Origin: Candidatus Laterigemmans baculatus
Lineage (GTDB): Bacteria > Planctomycetota > Planctomycetia > Pirellulales > Pirellulaceae
DNA length: 58,750 nucleotides
NCBI RefSeq assembly: GCF_010367455.1
Contig: NZ_WRPR01000070.1
Location: 1 to 58,750, forward strand
Reading direction: 5' to 3'
The notes under the pieces are model-generated. The model searched no databases, had not been told where the DNA came from, and saw only the letters and a program-made list of their open reading frames with translations. Below are positions 1-11,148 of the stretch, piece by piece (the stretch's first letter is position 1; the number at the start of each line of letters is the position of its first letter). A program made the translations under genes and the position numbers.

Positions 1-12
1 CCCTCACCCTAA

Positions 13-74
13 CCCTCTCCCCCACGGCTTGGCTGCGGAACTTTCGTTCGCAGCCAAGCCGCGGGGGAGAGGGG
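13..74. repeat. Long hairpin repeat, CCCTCTCC family
   Basis: A near-perfect inverted repeat. The inner arms CGGCTTGGCTGCG (25-37) and CGCAGCCAAGCCG (49-61) are exact complements, extended outward by CCCTCTCCCCC against GGGGGAGAGGG, giving arms of roughly 25 bp. It lies beyond the 3' end of the minus-strand membrane protein gene. Related GGGAGAGGGGACCGG sequence recurs near 8138-8157. It is probably a dispersed palindromic element; a factor-dependent termination or mRNA-end role is possible, since no T-run follows. Confidence 0.75.
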
Positions 75-90
75 ACCGGAAAACTGCACG

Positions 91-110
91 ACCCTCCCGG
101 GGGGAGGGTG
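91..110. repeat. CCCTCCCGGGGGGAGGGT palindrome
   Basis: Short GC-rich palindrome of the form ACCCTCCC-GGGG-GGAGGGT. Near-identical copies occur at about 12826-12847, 37703-37724, 37811-37830, 49756-49770 and 58611-58631, always between genes. Confidence 0.7.
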
Positions 111-147
111 AGATCATAAAACGACGGCTAATCGCCCCCGCGGCGGC

Positions 148-1452
148 CTACTTGGGAATCGCCGAAAATGCAAACCGCTCGGCCGCCCGTTGCAACTCGG
201 GGCGACCGGCTAGAACCGCGCTCTCCCGCTCTCCGCTGAACCGATTCGAGGCGGAGCGGAGTACGACGCGAATCTCCCGATCCAAGCCTGCCTCGCGGGC
301 GATCGCGAACGCCACGCCGACCTGAAAACGATCCTGCGGATAAATCGGAACTCCCAGCGTCGCCAGCGACCAGCGATCGATCGGCACTCGCACCCAACGC
401 CCCATCCCCAGCTCAAGTGCGTCCGACTCGCTCGGCTGCTCCACCAGGGCGGCGAGCGACTCGGGCAGTCGGCCAACTGCTTCCGGAGTGACGTAAACGG
501 TCGCACGACTGCTGTGCGGAGCGTACAGCGCCCAGGAGAGCCAGTGGTCAAACCGCCCACTCCGCTCGAGCACCGGCAGGCTCAGCATCAGAACCACGAT
601 CCAGCCGGCTGCCGCGGACGACTCGCGCTTCTCCGACTCACGAACCGGTGGACCTTCCACGCCGAGTTCCGATGAGGACCTCGTGGTGGGCCAAAACAGC
701 AGCACCGCCTGAAGCGCGAAGAACAGGTTCCAGACCAACACTCCAGGCTGATGCCCCAGCCCGATCGGGCCGAGGACGAGGATCAGGGTAGTGTGCAAGG
801 CGACCGCCAGCACGACGCCGATCCGGCGGGTCCACGTCCCACTCCTTTGAGGACCATTTCTATGAGGCCAAGCCAGCAGGATTGCGACCGCCGCCTCGCC
901 CACCGGTAACCCCAGCGCCGCACCTCGGACCCATTCGGGCGACAGATTTTCGGGAGCCCGGCCGACCAGCCGCACCATGGCTTCGATCATCTGCGTCCCG
1001 ACGGTGTGGACGAATTGGAAGTCGAGCTTCCCCACCGCCGACCAGCCATAGATGCCGATCGTCAGCACGCGGATCCAAAACAGGCCCCGGCTCGCGGTGC
1101 ACAGGGCGAACAGCGCGGCCAGCGCCGAGATTTGGTAGGCCCAGGGCTGCAGCCGATGCTGGTCGAGCACGACCGCCACCCCAAACCCCAGCGGAACCAG
1201 CCAGCGGAGACTCGCCCCACGACGCGTTACCCCGCGAGCCGCCATCGCGAGCAGCCCCACGACGACGGCGGCGAGCGCCAAGTAGTCGAGCACCGCCGGG
1301 GCAGCCAGGGCGAACCGCAGCAGTGGGACCCGCGGGAATAGCTCCTGAGGCATCCACAACCGCCAGGTGACGGCGAGGAGCCCCAAGCCGAAGAGCCCCA
1401 CGCTCGCTTCGAAAAAGCGGTAGCGTACGGCCTCGGAATCGACTGCGGCCAT
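148..1452 (-). CDS. Multi-pass membrane protein, HTTM/DoxX-like (function unknown)
   Basis: 434 residues with about eight hydrophobic segments. The stretch near residues 125-150 containing GIYGWSAVGKLD resembles the lipid-facing helix of HTTM/vitamin-K-gamma-carboxylase-like or DoxX/MauE membrane proteins, but no catalytic motif is recognisable. The C-terminal 130 residues are soluble and rich in Arg and Glu, presumably facing the periplasm or cytoplasm. The start ATG overlaps the gyrB stop by one base (TAATG), so the two are very probably translationally coupled. The coding region is convincing from length and composition; the function is not known. Confidence 0.8.
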   Translation of the reverse strand: MAAVDSEAVRYRFFEASVGLFGLGLLAVTWRLWMPQELFPRVPLLRFALAAPAVLDYLALAAVVVGLLAMAARGVTRRGASLRWLVPLGFGVAVVLDQHRLQPWAYQISALAALFALCTASRGLFWIRVLTIGIYGWSAVGKLDFQFVHTVGTQMIEAMVRLVGRAPENLSPEWVRGAALGLPVGEAAVAILLAWPHRNGPQRSGTWTRRIGVVLAVALHTTLILVLGPIGLGHQPGVLVWNLFFALQAVLLFWPTTRSSSELGVEGPPVRESEKRESSAAAGWIVVLMLSLPVLERSGRFDHWLSWALYAPHSSRATVYVTPEAVGRLPESLAALVEQPSESDALELGMGRWVRVPIDRWSLATLGVPIYPQDRFQVGVAFAIAREAGLDREIRVVLRSASNRFSGERESAVLAGRPELQRAAERFAFSAIPK

Positions 1453-4016
1453 TACACGTCCAGGTTGCGGACATCGAGCGCGTGTTTCTCGATGAACTCC
1501 CGTCGCGGTTCGACCTTGTCTCCCATCAACAGCCGGAACATTTCGTCGGCCGCTCCGGCATCAGCCATGCTGACTTGGACCAGCGTCCGGTTGGCCGGAT
1601 CGAGCGTGGTTTCGCGAAGCTCTTCGGCGTTCATTTCACCGAGACCCTTAAAGCGCGTGACCTGCAATCCTTTTTCCCCAGCGGCGCGAATCTCCGGCAA
1701 CAGCGAGCGGAGGTCGGGCAGCGGTCGCCGGGCATCTTCGCGGACCAATTCGAACCGCGGTACGGTCGTCCCGGTGCGGTCTTCAGGGATCAGGTCCTGA
1801 ATATCGAACTGCAGTTCGCGAAGATCCTTGAGCCCTGAGTTGATCGTCCGCACTTCGTGCAGTTCGATCAGGCGAACCGGCAACCGATCGGCAAGCGTTG
1901 CTCCCGCCTCGTCGCCCTCCTCTTCGTCGTTCGCTTCGAGCGACAGGCCGCGCTCGGCGAGCAGTTTCTCGGCCGCCTCGCTCTCCTGGAACCAAAAATC
2001 CTCGGCCCCCACGAACAGGTGCAGCGGCGGCAGTCGTCCGCTGTCGGGATCCTGGCGGAGGGCATGGGCGCGAAGGTTAATTCCCCGCCGCTCGAGCGCG
2101 ATGATGGCGTCTTCGATCCCGGCGAGCGTTTGGCAGAGCCGCCGCATCTCCTCCCCTTCGACCCGCCGGCCGGTGTCGCTTTCGAGCACCGAATCGGCCA
2201 GACCGCGGTCGAGCAACTGCGTCCGCATCTCTTCTTCGCTCTGGACGTAGTACTTGGTTTTGCCTTTGGTCACCCGGTACAGCGGGGGCTGAGCGACGTA
2301 GACGTGACCGCCGGCGCACAACTGATACATCTGGCGATAGAAGAAGCAGAGCAGCAAGGTACGAATGTGGCTGCCGTCCACATCCGCGTCGGTCATGATG
2401 ATGATCTTATTGTAGCGACGCTTGCTGATGTCCTGGTCGGCGCCGATCCCGGTCCCGATCGCCTGGATCATCGACTGCACTTCCTCGTTCGCCAAAACCT
2501 TATCTTCGCGGCTCTTGTACGCGTTGATGATTTTACCGCGGAGCGGCAGGATGGCTTGGAATTCTCGCATCCGGCCCCCCTCGGCCGAGCCACCGGCCGA
2601 ATCACCTTCGACGAGATAGACTTCGCACTCTTCCATGTTCTTGCTGATGCAGTCGCGAAGTTTCCCGGGCAGCCCACCGCCGCCGAGCGCGTCTTTGCGT
2701 TTGCGGAGCAGATCCTTCGCCTTGCGAGCCGCTTCCCGAGCCTCGGCGGCGAGCAACCCTTTGCGGACGATCGCCTTGGCGGTCCGTGGGTTCTCCTCGA
2801 GGTACTTGGCCAGCGCCTCGCCGACGCCCTGATTGACGATCCCTTCGACGTCGTTGTTGCCGAGCTTGGTCTTCGTCTGGCCTTCGAACTGCGGATGCGG
2901 GACGCGGACGCTGATCACAGCCGTCAGCCCCTCGCGGAAATCGTCGCCACCGGGCGTGACCCCTTTGAAGAGATTTTCCTTGCGTCCGTAATTGTTCAGC
3001 GTGCGGGTCAGGGCCGAGCGGAAACCGCTGACGTGGGTTCCCCCTTCGATCGTATGGATGTTGTTCACATACGACTGAACGGTCTCGGTGAATTCGGTGC
3101 TGTACTGAAGTGCGATCTCATACTGCACGCCGTCGCGATCCCCCTCGATCACGATCACGTCGCCGTGCAGGGCGTCGGTGGCGCGGTTCAGGTGCTCGAC
3201 GAATTCGACGATCCCGCGGGTGTAGTGGAAATCGCCCGACTCGCCATTCCGCTCGTCGAGAAACTTGATCCGCACGCCCGAGTTGAGGAAGGCGAGTTCC
3301 TGGAGGCGTTTATAGAGCGTGTCGAAGTTGTAGCGGGTGGTCTGGAAGATCTGCGAGTCGGGCTTAAAAGTCGTTTTGGTGCCGAGCTTCTTCGTCTCCC
3401 GCCCTTTCTTGACCGGACCGAGCGGAATTCCCCGCTCGTATTGCTGAGTCCAGACGTGCCCTTCGCGGCTCACTTCGACTTCGGCCCACTGGCTGAGGAA
3501 GTTCACCACCGTAACGCCGACCCCGTGCAGACCGCCGGAGGTTTGGTAGGCCCCTTTCTGGAACTTGCCGCCAAACTTGAGGACCGTCATCACCCCTTCA
3601 AGGGTAGTCACTTCGCGATCGAGCTCTTCGCTCAACTGGGCGTGCCGATCGACCGGGATCCCCCGCCCGTCGTCCTCGACCGTCACGCTGTCGTCGTTGT
3701 GCACGGTGACCGAAACGTGCTTGGCGAAACCCGCCATCGCTTCGTCGATCGAGTTGTCGACGACTTCGTAGACCAGGTGGTGCAGCCCCCGCGAGGTGGT
3801 ATCCCCGATGTACATGCTGGGGCGTTCGCGGACGTGCTCCAAGTCCGAGAGGTGCAGCAAGTCGGCCGAGGTGTACTCGCTGTTGGCCAGCGGAATCGTG
3901 CTGCCGGCAACCCCGGCTGAAGCGGTTTCGTCGGCGGCTGCGGCCTCCTGCGGTCGGTCGGGAGTCGCCGGGGACGAGTCGTCTTCAGGACGCGAGGGCT
4001 GATCGGCTTCGCTCAT
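1452..4016 (-). CDS. gyrB: DNA gyrase subunit B
   Basis: ATP-driven type II topoisomerase subunit that, with GyrA, introduces negative supercoils. It has 854 residues. An acidic, low-complexity N-terminal extension of about 45 residues precedes the GHKL ATPase domain, which shows the N-box VDNSIDEAMAG, DDGRGIP and the GLHGVGVTVVN lid. The transducer follows, then the TOPRIM motifs LVEGDSAGG and TDADVDGSH. About 170 residues are inserted in the C-terminal half of the TOPRIM region before the conserved KGLGEMNAEEL segment. The C-terminus (EPRREFIEKHALDVRNLDV) is canonical, so the gene is complete. It lies 98 nt downstream of trkA on the same strand and overlaps the next gene by one base. gyrA and dnaA are not in the window, so this is not evidence for oriC. 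Confidence 0.98.
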   Translation of the reverse strand: MSEADQPSRPEDDSSPATPDRPQEAAAADETASAGVAGSTIPLANSEYTSADLLHLSDLEHVRERPSMYIGDTTSRGLHHLVYEVVDNSIDEAMAGFAKHVSVTVHNDDSVTVEDDGRGIPVDRHAQLSEELDREVTTLEGVMTVLKFGGKFQKGAYQTSGGLHGVGVTVVNFLSQWAEVEVSREGHVWTQQYERGIPLGPVKKGRETKKLGTKTTFKPDSQIFQTTRYNFDTLYKRLQELAFLNSGVRIKFLDERNGESGDFHYTRGIVEFVEHLNRATDALHGDVIVIEGDRDGVQYEIALQYSTEFTETVQSYVNNIHTIEGGTHVSGFRSALTRTLNNYGRKENLFKGVTPGGDDFREGLTAVISVRVPHPQFEGQTKTKLGNNDVEGIVNQGVGEALAKYLEENPRTAKAIVRKGLLAAEAREAARKAKDLLRKRKDALGGGGLPGKLRDCISKNMEECEVYLVEGDSAGGSAEGGRMREFQAILPLRGKIINAYKSREDKVLANEEVQSMIQAIGTGIGADQDISKRRYNKIIIMTDADVDGSHIRTLLLCFFYRQMYQLCAGGHVYVAQPPLYRVTKGKTKYYVQSEEEMRTQLLDRGLADSVLESDTGRRVEGEEMRRLCQTLAGIEDAIIALERRGINLRAHALRQDPDSGRLPPLHLFVGAEDFWFQESEAAEKLLAERGLSLEANDEEEGDEAGATLADRLPVRLIELHEVRTINSGLKDLRELQFDIQDLIPEDRTGTTVPRFELVREDARRPLPDLRSLLPEIRAAGEKGLQVTRFKGLGEMNAEELRETTLDPANRTLVQVSMADAGAADEMFRLLMGDKVEPRREFIEKHALDVRNLDV

Positions 4017-4114
4017 CGAATATTCTGCGATTCATGGGCAGTTGGAGTCGAAAGAGGCCCCGATTTTAGCCCTTTTCCGGCTCTACCGCGATGCCACTGG
4101 ATGAGAAGGGAGCC

Positions 4115-5473
4115 TCAGTGCACCCGCTGGTGCGCCTCGAACATTTCCAGAATGGAATCGAGATTTTCCTGTTCGATCAGGGCCACGATCACGTCGCCAG
4201 CCCGCAGCGTGTCGGAGGCTTCCGGGACCCGGACAAAGCCGTCGCGCTGGATCGCCGCGATCAGGCAGCTGCCCGAGAGGGGCAGGGCGGCGAGCGACGC
4301 CGTGGTGATCTGAGCCCCTTCGAACACCTCGATCTCGTAGACGCCGATCGAGCCCTCGGGCAAGCGGCTGGAACTGATCACCGCCCCTTCGTTCATAAAA
4401 CCAAGAACCTGTCGGGCGATCACATCGCGTTCGCTGACAGCCAGATCGATGCCGAGCTTGGCCACCACGTTGGCATAGTCGGGACGCGCGACGACCGCCA
4501 TTACATGCGAGGCCCCCATCTCCCGGGCTTCGACCCCGGCCATGATGTTGTTCTCATCGTTGCCCGTGCAGGCGACGAAGTAGTCGGCCGAGCCCGCCCC
4601 TTCGTCCTCGAGCACCATCCGGCGGTTCGCATTGGCCGCGAGCACGGTCACATGCGGGAGCATCTTGGCAAGATGATCGCACCGTTTGGCGTTCATCTCC
4701 AGGATCACGACCCGGTAATCCTGATCCGAGAGCGTCTGGGCCAAGTGGTAGCCGGTTTCCCCGCCCCCGGCGATCATCACGGTCTGCCGCCGCCGCGAAC
4801 GCGTCCGGCTGTCGAACTGATGGCGGCTGGTGGCGATGTCGTCGGGAAACCCGATCAAGCTGACGCGGTCCCCGGCTTTGAACTGATCTTCACCGCTGGC
4901 GATCCACATCCGCCCGCTCCGCAGGATCGAGCCGATCCGCACGCCGCTGGGCATCTTCAGATTCCGCAGCTTGATGCCAATCGCCGGAGCGGCCGCATCG
5001 ATCTCGACTTCGTACACTTCCAACTGACCGCGAGCAAAGTGCTCCAGCGGAATCGAACCCGGGTTGCGGATTGCCCGCGCCAGCTCGGTCGCCGACAGTT
5101 GCTCGAGACTCAGCAAGCGGTCGATGCTGAAGTGCCGCTGATAATCAAAAGTGCTCAGATCGCGGAACGCCGGAGCGTAGACGCGGGCGATCGCCCGCCG
5201 CGTCCCGAGGGCTTTGGCCATGCTCGCCGCGACGATGTTGACCTCGTCGTCGCCGGTGACCGCCAAGCAGATGTCGGCCCCACAGACGTCGGCCTGGAAC
5301 AGCACCGTACTCTGCGAGGCGCTGCCTTGCACCGCTCGCACATCGAGCTCGTTGTTGATCCGCCGCACGTTCTCCGGATCGCAATCGACCACCGTGACGC
5401 TATGGCGGCGGCGGCAGAGCAGATCCGCGATCCAGGTGCCGACGGTCCCCGCCCCGAGAATCAGAACTCGCAT
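4115..5473 (-). CDS. trkA: Trk potassium uptake regulatory subunit TrkA
   Basis: Cytoplasmic NAD(H)-binding gating ring of the Trk/Ktr potassium channel. The 452 residues are arranged as two RCK-N/RCK-C repeats. The first Rossmann motif is GAGTVG at residues 7-12 with an Asp about 20 residues later. The second is GGGETG near residue 230, followed by an acidic strand end (ILEMN) and the CTGNDENNI loop. Full length for the two-repeat bacterial TrkA. The TrkH/TrkG membrane subunit is not in this window. The gene probably follows the small membrane protein gene in one transcript. Confidence 0.95.
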   Translation of the reverse strand: MRVLILGAGTVGTWIADLLCRRRHSVTVVDCDPENVRRINNELDVRAVQGSASQSTVLFQADVCGADICLAVTGDDEVNIVAASMAKALGTRRAIARVYAPAFRDLSTFDYQRHFSIDRLLSLEQLSATELARAIRNPGSIPLEHFARGQLEVYEVEIDAAAPAIGIKLRNLKMPSGVRIGSILRSGRMWIASGEDQFKAGDRVSLIGFPDDIATSRHQFDSRTRSRRRQTVMIAGGGETGYHLAQTLSDQDYRVVILEMNAKRCDHLAKMLPHVTVLAANANRRMVLEDEGAGSADYFVACTGNDENNIMAGVEAREMGASHVMAVVARPDYANVVAKLGIDLAVSERDVIARQVLGFMNEGAVISSSRLPEGSIGVYEIEVFEGAQITTASLAALPLSGSCLIAAIQRDGFVRVPEASDTLRAGDVIVALIEQENLDSILEMFEAHQRVH

Positions 5474-5512
5474 GGCCCCGCTTCGTCTTTCGTTAAGCCC
5501 ACCAGCTTCCCC

Positions 5513-5704
5513 TTAAACCCACCAGCCGATCACCATCAGGATCAAAAAGATGATCCCCATGAAACCGGTCACCCAGTAAGCCGTGTGGAGTGCCTGCCGG
5601 AGGATCGCTCCCATGTCTTCGTGCCGAGTGCCGCCATAGACGATGCTGATCGCAACCAGCAGCGGCAGATAGTACAGCAGATAGGTGGGCGAAATCGAAA
5701 GCAT
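5513..5704 (-). CDS. Small two-helix membrane protein (unknown)
   Basis: 63 residues starting MLSISPTYLLYYLPLL, with two hydrophobic helices separated by a short polar loop (GGTRHEDMG). The ATG at 5704 is preferred: the in-frame sequence upstream is built from the repeated CAGGTTTCAGGTAGCAGG motif and is unlikely to be coding. It lies between the DUF6677 gene and trkA on the same strand. It resembles the short membrane proteins that accompany DUF6677 genes in planctomycetes, but this is an impression, not a family assignment. Confidence 0.75.
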   Translation of the reverse strand: MLSISPTYLLYYLPLLVAISIVYGGTRHEDMGAILRQALHTAYWVTGFMGIIFLILMVIGWWV

Positions 5705-5715
5705 GGAAGGGTGCG

Positions 5716-5745
5716 GGTAGCAGGTTTCAGGTAGCAGGTTGCAGG
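5716..5745. repeat. CAGGTTTCAGGTAGCAGG repeat
   Basis: A 14-bp motif repeated about twice between two minus-strand genes. About 19 bp are shared with the sequence directly after the stop codon of the DUF4159 gene (17753-17777), in the opposite orientation. Confidence 0.7.
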
Positions 5746-5764
5746 AACCGGCAGAAAACACGAG

Positions 5765-6457
5765 TTAGCTGGCGGGTTGGCCGACGGGCTTACCGGCTTT
5801 CGCCGCGGCGGCTTGCGGAGCGGTGTTGGCCGCTGAAGAATCGTCAGCCGCTGCGGGTTCTTCGTCGGCTTCCTCGGACGCTTCTTCCTCCTCATCGCGC
5901 CGCCGACCGCTGATGGGCGTCGAGAGGGGGCCCGAGTAGGCATCGTAGATGACCAGGATATTCAGCAATCCGGCGATCATCGTGTACCAGGTGCCCATTT
6001 CATAGCCAGCACCGAGGCGCGCGTACCAGGCCGCGACGTCGTCGGGATTGTCCTCGAACACGGGTCGCCGCGGAGGCGCCATGAATCCGCCCCACAACGG
6101 CTCGTAGCTGGCGCGCGTCTGCCCGGTCCGCTCGTCGGTGAACCCGCGGAGCCGATTCGTCTGCACCAGAGCCGGGAGGGCGGCGACCCCCACACCGAGC
6201 TGACAGATGTAATTCCAACGTTTGTCGTTGGGGACCCAGGAGGCGTAGACGACATGCCCGCCGCCGATCGCGAAACCGACGAAATAAGTCGTCAGGATCG
6301 CGATGAAGAACATCGCCGCCTTGCTCTTCCGCCCCTGGTAATAATGCCCCGCCCCGGGGACGAGCCACGCCAGGAGGGCCGCCAGCGAGCGGTTGCCGAG
6401 GTCGAATTGATGCCCGTCGACTTCGATGCGATTCGTCGCGGAGGAAGGGTTCGCCAT
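5765..6457 (-). CDS. DUF6677-type membrane protein
   Basis: 230 residues from the ATG at 6457 (MANPSSATNR); an in-frame GTG or ATG farther upstream would add an unconvincing 21 residues. The core LVPGAGHYYQGRKSKAAMFF is typical of DUF6677, a TM2-like family common in planctomycetes. About four membrane helices follow. The C-terminal third is cytoplasmic-looking and acidic, then Ala/Pro-rich (EEEEASEEADEEPAAADD). Function unknown. It is the first gene of the minus-strand run leading to trkA and gyrB. Confidence 0.85.
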   Translation of the reverse strand: MANPSSATNRIEVDGHQFDLGNRSLAALLAWLVPGAGHYYQGRKSKAAMFFIAILTTYFVGFAIGGGHVVYASWVPNDKRWNYICQLGVGVAALPALVQTNRLRGFTDERTGQTRASYEPLWGGFMAPPRRPVFEDNPDDVAAWYARLGAGYEMGTWYTMIAGLLNILVIYDAYSGPLSTPISGRRRDEEEEASEEADEEPAAADDSSAANTAPQAAAAKAGKPVGQPAS

Positions 6458-6548
6458 GGGCCGCACAAAACCGTCACTCGAAGTATCAAAAGGGAGAGCC
6501 CAGCAGCGGGGCGGCTTCATTCTGACGCAAACCGCTGCTCGTCACTAG

Positions 6549-6677
6549 GCTCTGTCAGAAAACCCTGAGCCGACGGCGCTAGCCGCGGGTGCTGCAGCGG
6601 AAATTCTGGGCGCGCGAAGGCCCGAGGCTAGCGCCTACGGCTCAAAAGACGGAACTCACTGGGCTTTCTGACAGAGC
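6549..6677. mobile_element. MITE-like element with terminal inverted repeats and CTAG target duplication
   Basis: 129 bp bounded by GCTCTGTCAGAAAACCC on the left and GGGCTTTCTGACAGAGC on the right, which are inverted copies. CTAG flanks it directly on both sides (6545-6548 and 6678-6681), as expected for a 4-bp target-site duplication. The interior is partly palindromic (GAGCCGACGGCGCTAGCC against GGCTAGCGCCTACGGCTC). There is no coding capacity. A second good copy is at 53703-53830 and degraded ends are elsewhere. A YTAR-like target would fit an IS5-group transposase acting in trans, but none is present here. Confidence 0.75.
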
Positions 6678-6720
6678 CTAGACGGATCCGCGGAGATTGC
6701 ACAAGCCGAGCCCCACAAAC

Positions 6721-6767
6721 AGCCCGCTGCCCCCAATTAGCCCGCTGCCCCCAATTAGCCCGCTGGG
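6721..6767. repeat. 18-bp tandem repeat, about 2.6 copies
   Basis: The unit AGCCCGCTGCCCCCAATT starts at 6721, 6739 and 6757 (the last truncated), about 90 bp before the start of the ThuA-like gene. Confidence 0.85.
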
Positions 6768-6858
6768 CCGAATAGACTAAGAAGCCCAACCGACGAACCG
6801 CCTGTTGCGACAACAGCCCCCGGCCCAACCTTTCCCCCTCTCGACCGGAATCCAGCCG

Positions 6859-7941
6859 ATGTCCGTTTCCTCGCCCCGCCCGCTGTGGACCGCCGCCGCA
6901 TGGTTGCTCTCGCTATCACTCTCCTGGACGGCCGCGTGCTCAGCCGCCGACGGGCCCAAAGCCGACGGGCCCAAAGCCGAGGGGGCGAAAGCCGCAGAAA
7001 CCGCTCAGCCGTGGGTCGTGTACGAAGGGACAGAAGGCCTTCCGGGGAGCGGCAAGCGCGTCGTCTTAATCTCGGGCGATGAGGAGTACCGCAGCGAGGA
7101 AGCGTTGCCACAACTCGGAAAAATCCTCGCCGAGCGACACGGTTTTCGCTGCACCGTGCTGTTCGCCATCGATCCGAAGACCGGGGAGATTTCGCCCGAG
7201 ACGAGCGACAACATTCCGGGGCTCGAAGCCTTGGCCGATGCCGATTTGATGATCATCGCCACGCGGTTCCGCAATCTGCCCGACGCGCAGATGGAAAAAA
7301 TCGTCCAATACATCGAAGCGGGGCGGCCGGTCGTGGGAATGCGGACCGCGACTCACGCCTTCAATATCCCGGCCGATCGCCGCTTTGCCCGCTACAGCTG
7401 GAATTACAAAGGCGATGACTATCGCGACGGGTTCGGCCGCCAAGTGCTCGGGGAAACCTGGATCAGCCACCACGGACGGCACAAATTCGAGAGCACGCGC
7501 GGGATCATCGCCCCCGGAGCCGAGGATCATCCGATCGTGCGAGGCATCGGTGAGGCGAAAATCTGGGGCACGACCGACGTCTACGGCGTCCGCCTGCCCC
7601 TGCCGCAAGACTCGAAGCCGCTCGTCCTGGGCCAAGTCCTCTCGGGGATGCAGCCCGACTCGCCTCCGCTTGCGGGGGAGAAGAACACCCCGATGATGCC
7701 GATCGCGTGGACGAAAACGTATCGCGATGGGCGCGTTTTCTGCACCACGATGGGCGCCGCGACGGATCTGCTCAGCGAAGGGGTCCGGCGGATGCTGGTC
7801 GCCGGCGTCTACTGGGCGAGCGGACTCGAGGAACAGATTCAAGCAGACATGAACGTTGATTTGGTGGGAGATTTTGAACCAACCGAGTACGGTTTCGGTG
7901 CGTACAAAAAAGGGCTTCGGCCTGCGGATTTCGGGCGTTGA
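6859..7941 (+). CDS. Secreted ThuA-like domain protein
   Basis: 360 residues from the ATG at 6859 (MSVSSPRPLW). A signal peptide spans about residues 1-29 and ends in a Cys/Ala-rich stretch, followed by a short GPKAD/GPKAE repeat. The remainder is a ThuA/trehalose-utilisation-like, glutamine-amidotransferase-fold domain: the strand RVVLISGDEEYRSEEALP, then LADADLMIIATRFRNL and the GRPVVGMRTATHAF segment. Secreted ThuA-like domains are common in planctomycete sugar and glycosidase systems, but the substrate is unknown. It is followed by hairpin repeats, not by an obvious partner gene. Confidence 0.88.
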   Translation: MSVSSPRPLWTAAAWLLSLSLSWTAACSAADGPKADGPKAEGAKAAETAQPWVVYEGTEGLPGSGKRVVLISGDEEYRSEEALPQLGKILAERHGFRCTVLFAIDPKTGEISPETSDNIPGLEALADADLMIIATRFRNLPDAQMEKIVQYIEAGRPVVGMRTATHAFNIPADRRFARYSWNYKGDDYRDGFGRQVLGETWISHHGRHKFESTRGIIAPGAEDHPIVRGIGEAKIWGTTDVYGVRLPLPQDSKPLVLGQVLSGMQPDSPPLAGEKNTPMMPIAWTKTYRDGRVFCTTMGAATDLLSEGVRRMLVAGVYWASGLEEQIQADMNVDLVGDFEPTEYGFGAYKKGLRPADFGR

Positions 7942-8336
7942 GCGAGCGTCAGCTGCCGGCCGCTAGGCCGGAGTATTCATCAGCCGCCACGCGCTAGCGT
8001 CCGGTTCTCACGGCGTTTTCGGAAACTGGGGGCTAGCGCCCGGCGGCTGATGAATAATCCGGGCTAGCGTCCGGTTCTCACGGCGTTTTAAGGAACCGGG
8101 GGCTAGCGCCCGGCGGCTGATGGGGCCGCCCAGCCGCGAGGGAGAGGGGACCGGAGACCCTTCCCCCCGCTGGGCGCGAAAGCACCGCCGACCGTTACCC
8201 TTGCCGAATTGGAGCGTTCCGGGCTACTCTCGTCGGATATCTTACCTAACACGTACCGCAGCCCCGGCCGGCCTGAACCGCCACGATCGTCCCGGGCGCG
8301 TTAACAATTGCCCTACCGCGGGAAAGATCTACGTCC
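7942..8336. other. Intergenic region with two palindromic repeats before aceE
   Basis: The first 180 bp are two adjacent copies of the GCTAGCG/CCGGTT palindromic family (7975-8122). Around 8138-8157 there is a fragment related to the window's first hairpin. The remaining 180 bp up to aceE must hold the aceE promoter, but no clear consensus boxes were found. Confidence 0.6.
7975..8122. repeat. Palindromic repeat, GCTAGCG family, one full and one partial copy
   Basis: The left arm CATCAGCCGCCACGCGCTAG continues into CGTCCGGTT; after a short loop the right arm ends GCGCCCGGCGGCTGATG, its imperfect complement. The second copy, from 8056, lacks the outer left arm. It lies directly downstream of the ThuA-like gene. 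Other copies are at 12744, 21541, 35022, 44610, 48247 and 53681. Confidence 0.85.
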
Positions 8337-11066
<2,730 letters not shown>

Positions 11067-11148
11067 TCTGAATGGCTCATCGGCCGCCGGGCGGTAGCCC
11101 CGGCGGTCGAGCTATCCCACTTATCCGCATTCCAACGACTCCAACTCT

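Larger units (their letters stand above)
6458..6858. other. Intergenic region holding a MITE-like element and an 18-bp tandem repeat
   Basis: No gene is seen. The region separates the divergent DUF6677 and ThuA-like genes. It holds the terminal-inverted-repeat element at 6549-6677 and the tandem AGCCCGCTGCCCCCAATT units at 6721-6767. Both promoters must lie here, but no confident -35/-10 pair was found. Confidence 0.7.

Noticed and set aside
1857-3920. Long open frame on the plus strand opposite gyrB
   Set aside because: It mirrors gyrB codons (high GC at third positions keeps the antisense frame open) and its product has no recognisable domain. gyrB is unambiguous.
1452-4016. gyrB as a marker of the replication origin
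   Set aside because: No dnaA, dnaN or recF gene and no DnaA-box cluster were seen, and gyrB is often away from oriC in planctomycetes.
8056-8122. Intrinsic terminator for the ThuA-like gene
   Set aside because: The hairpin is GC-rich but has no T-run in either orientation, and it belongs to a dispersed repeat family.
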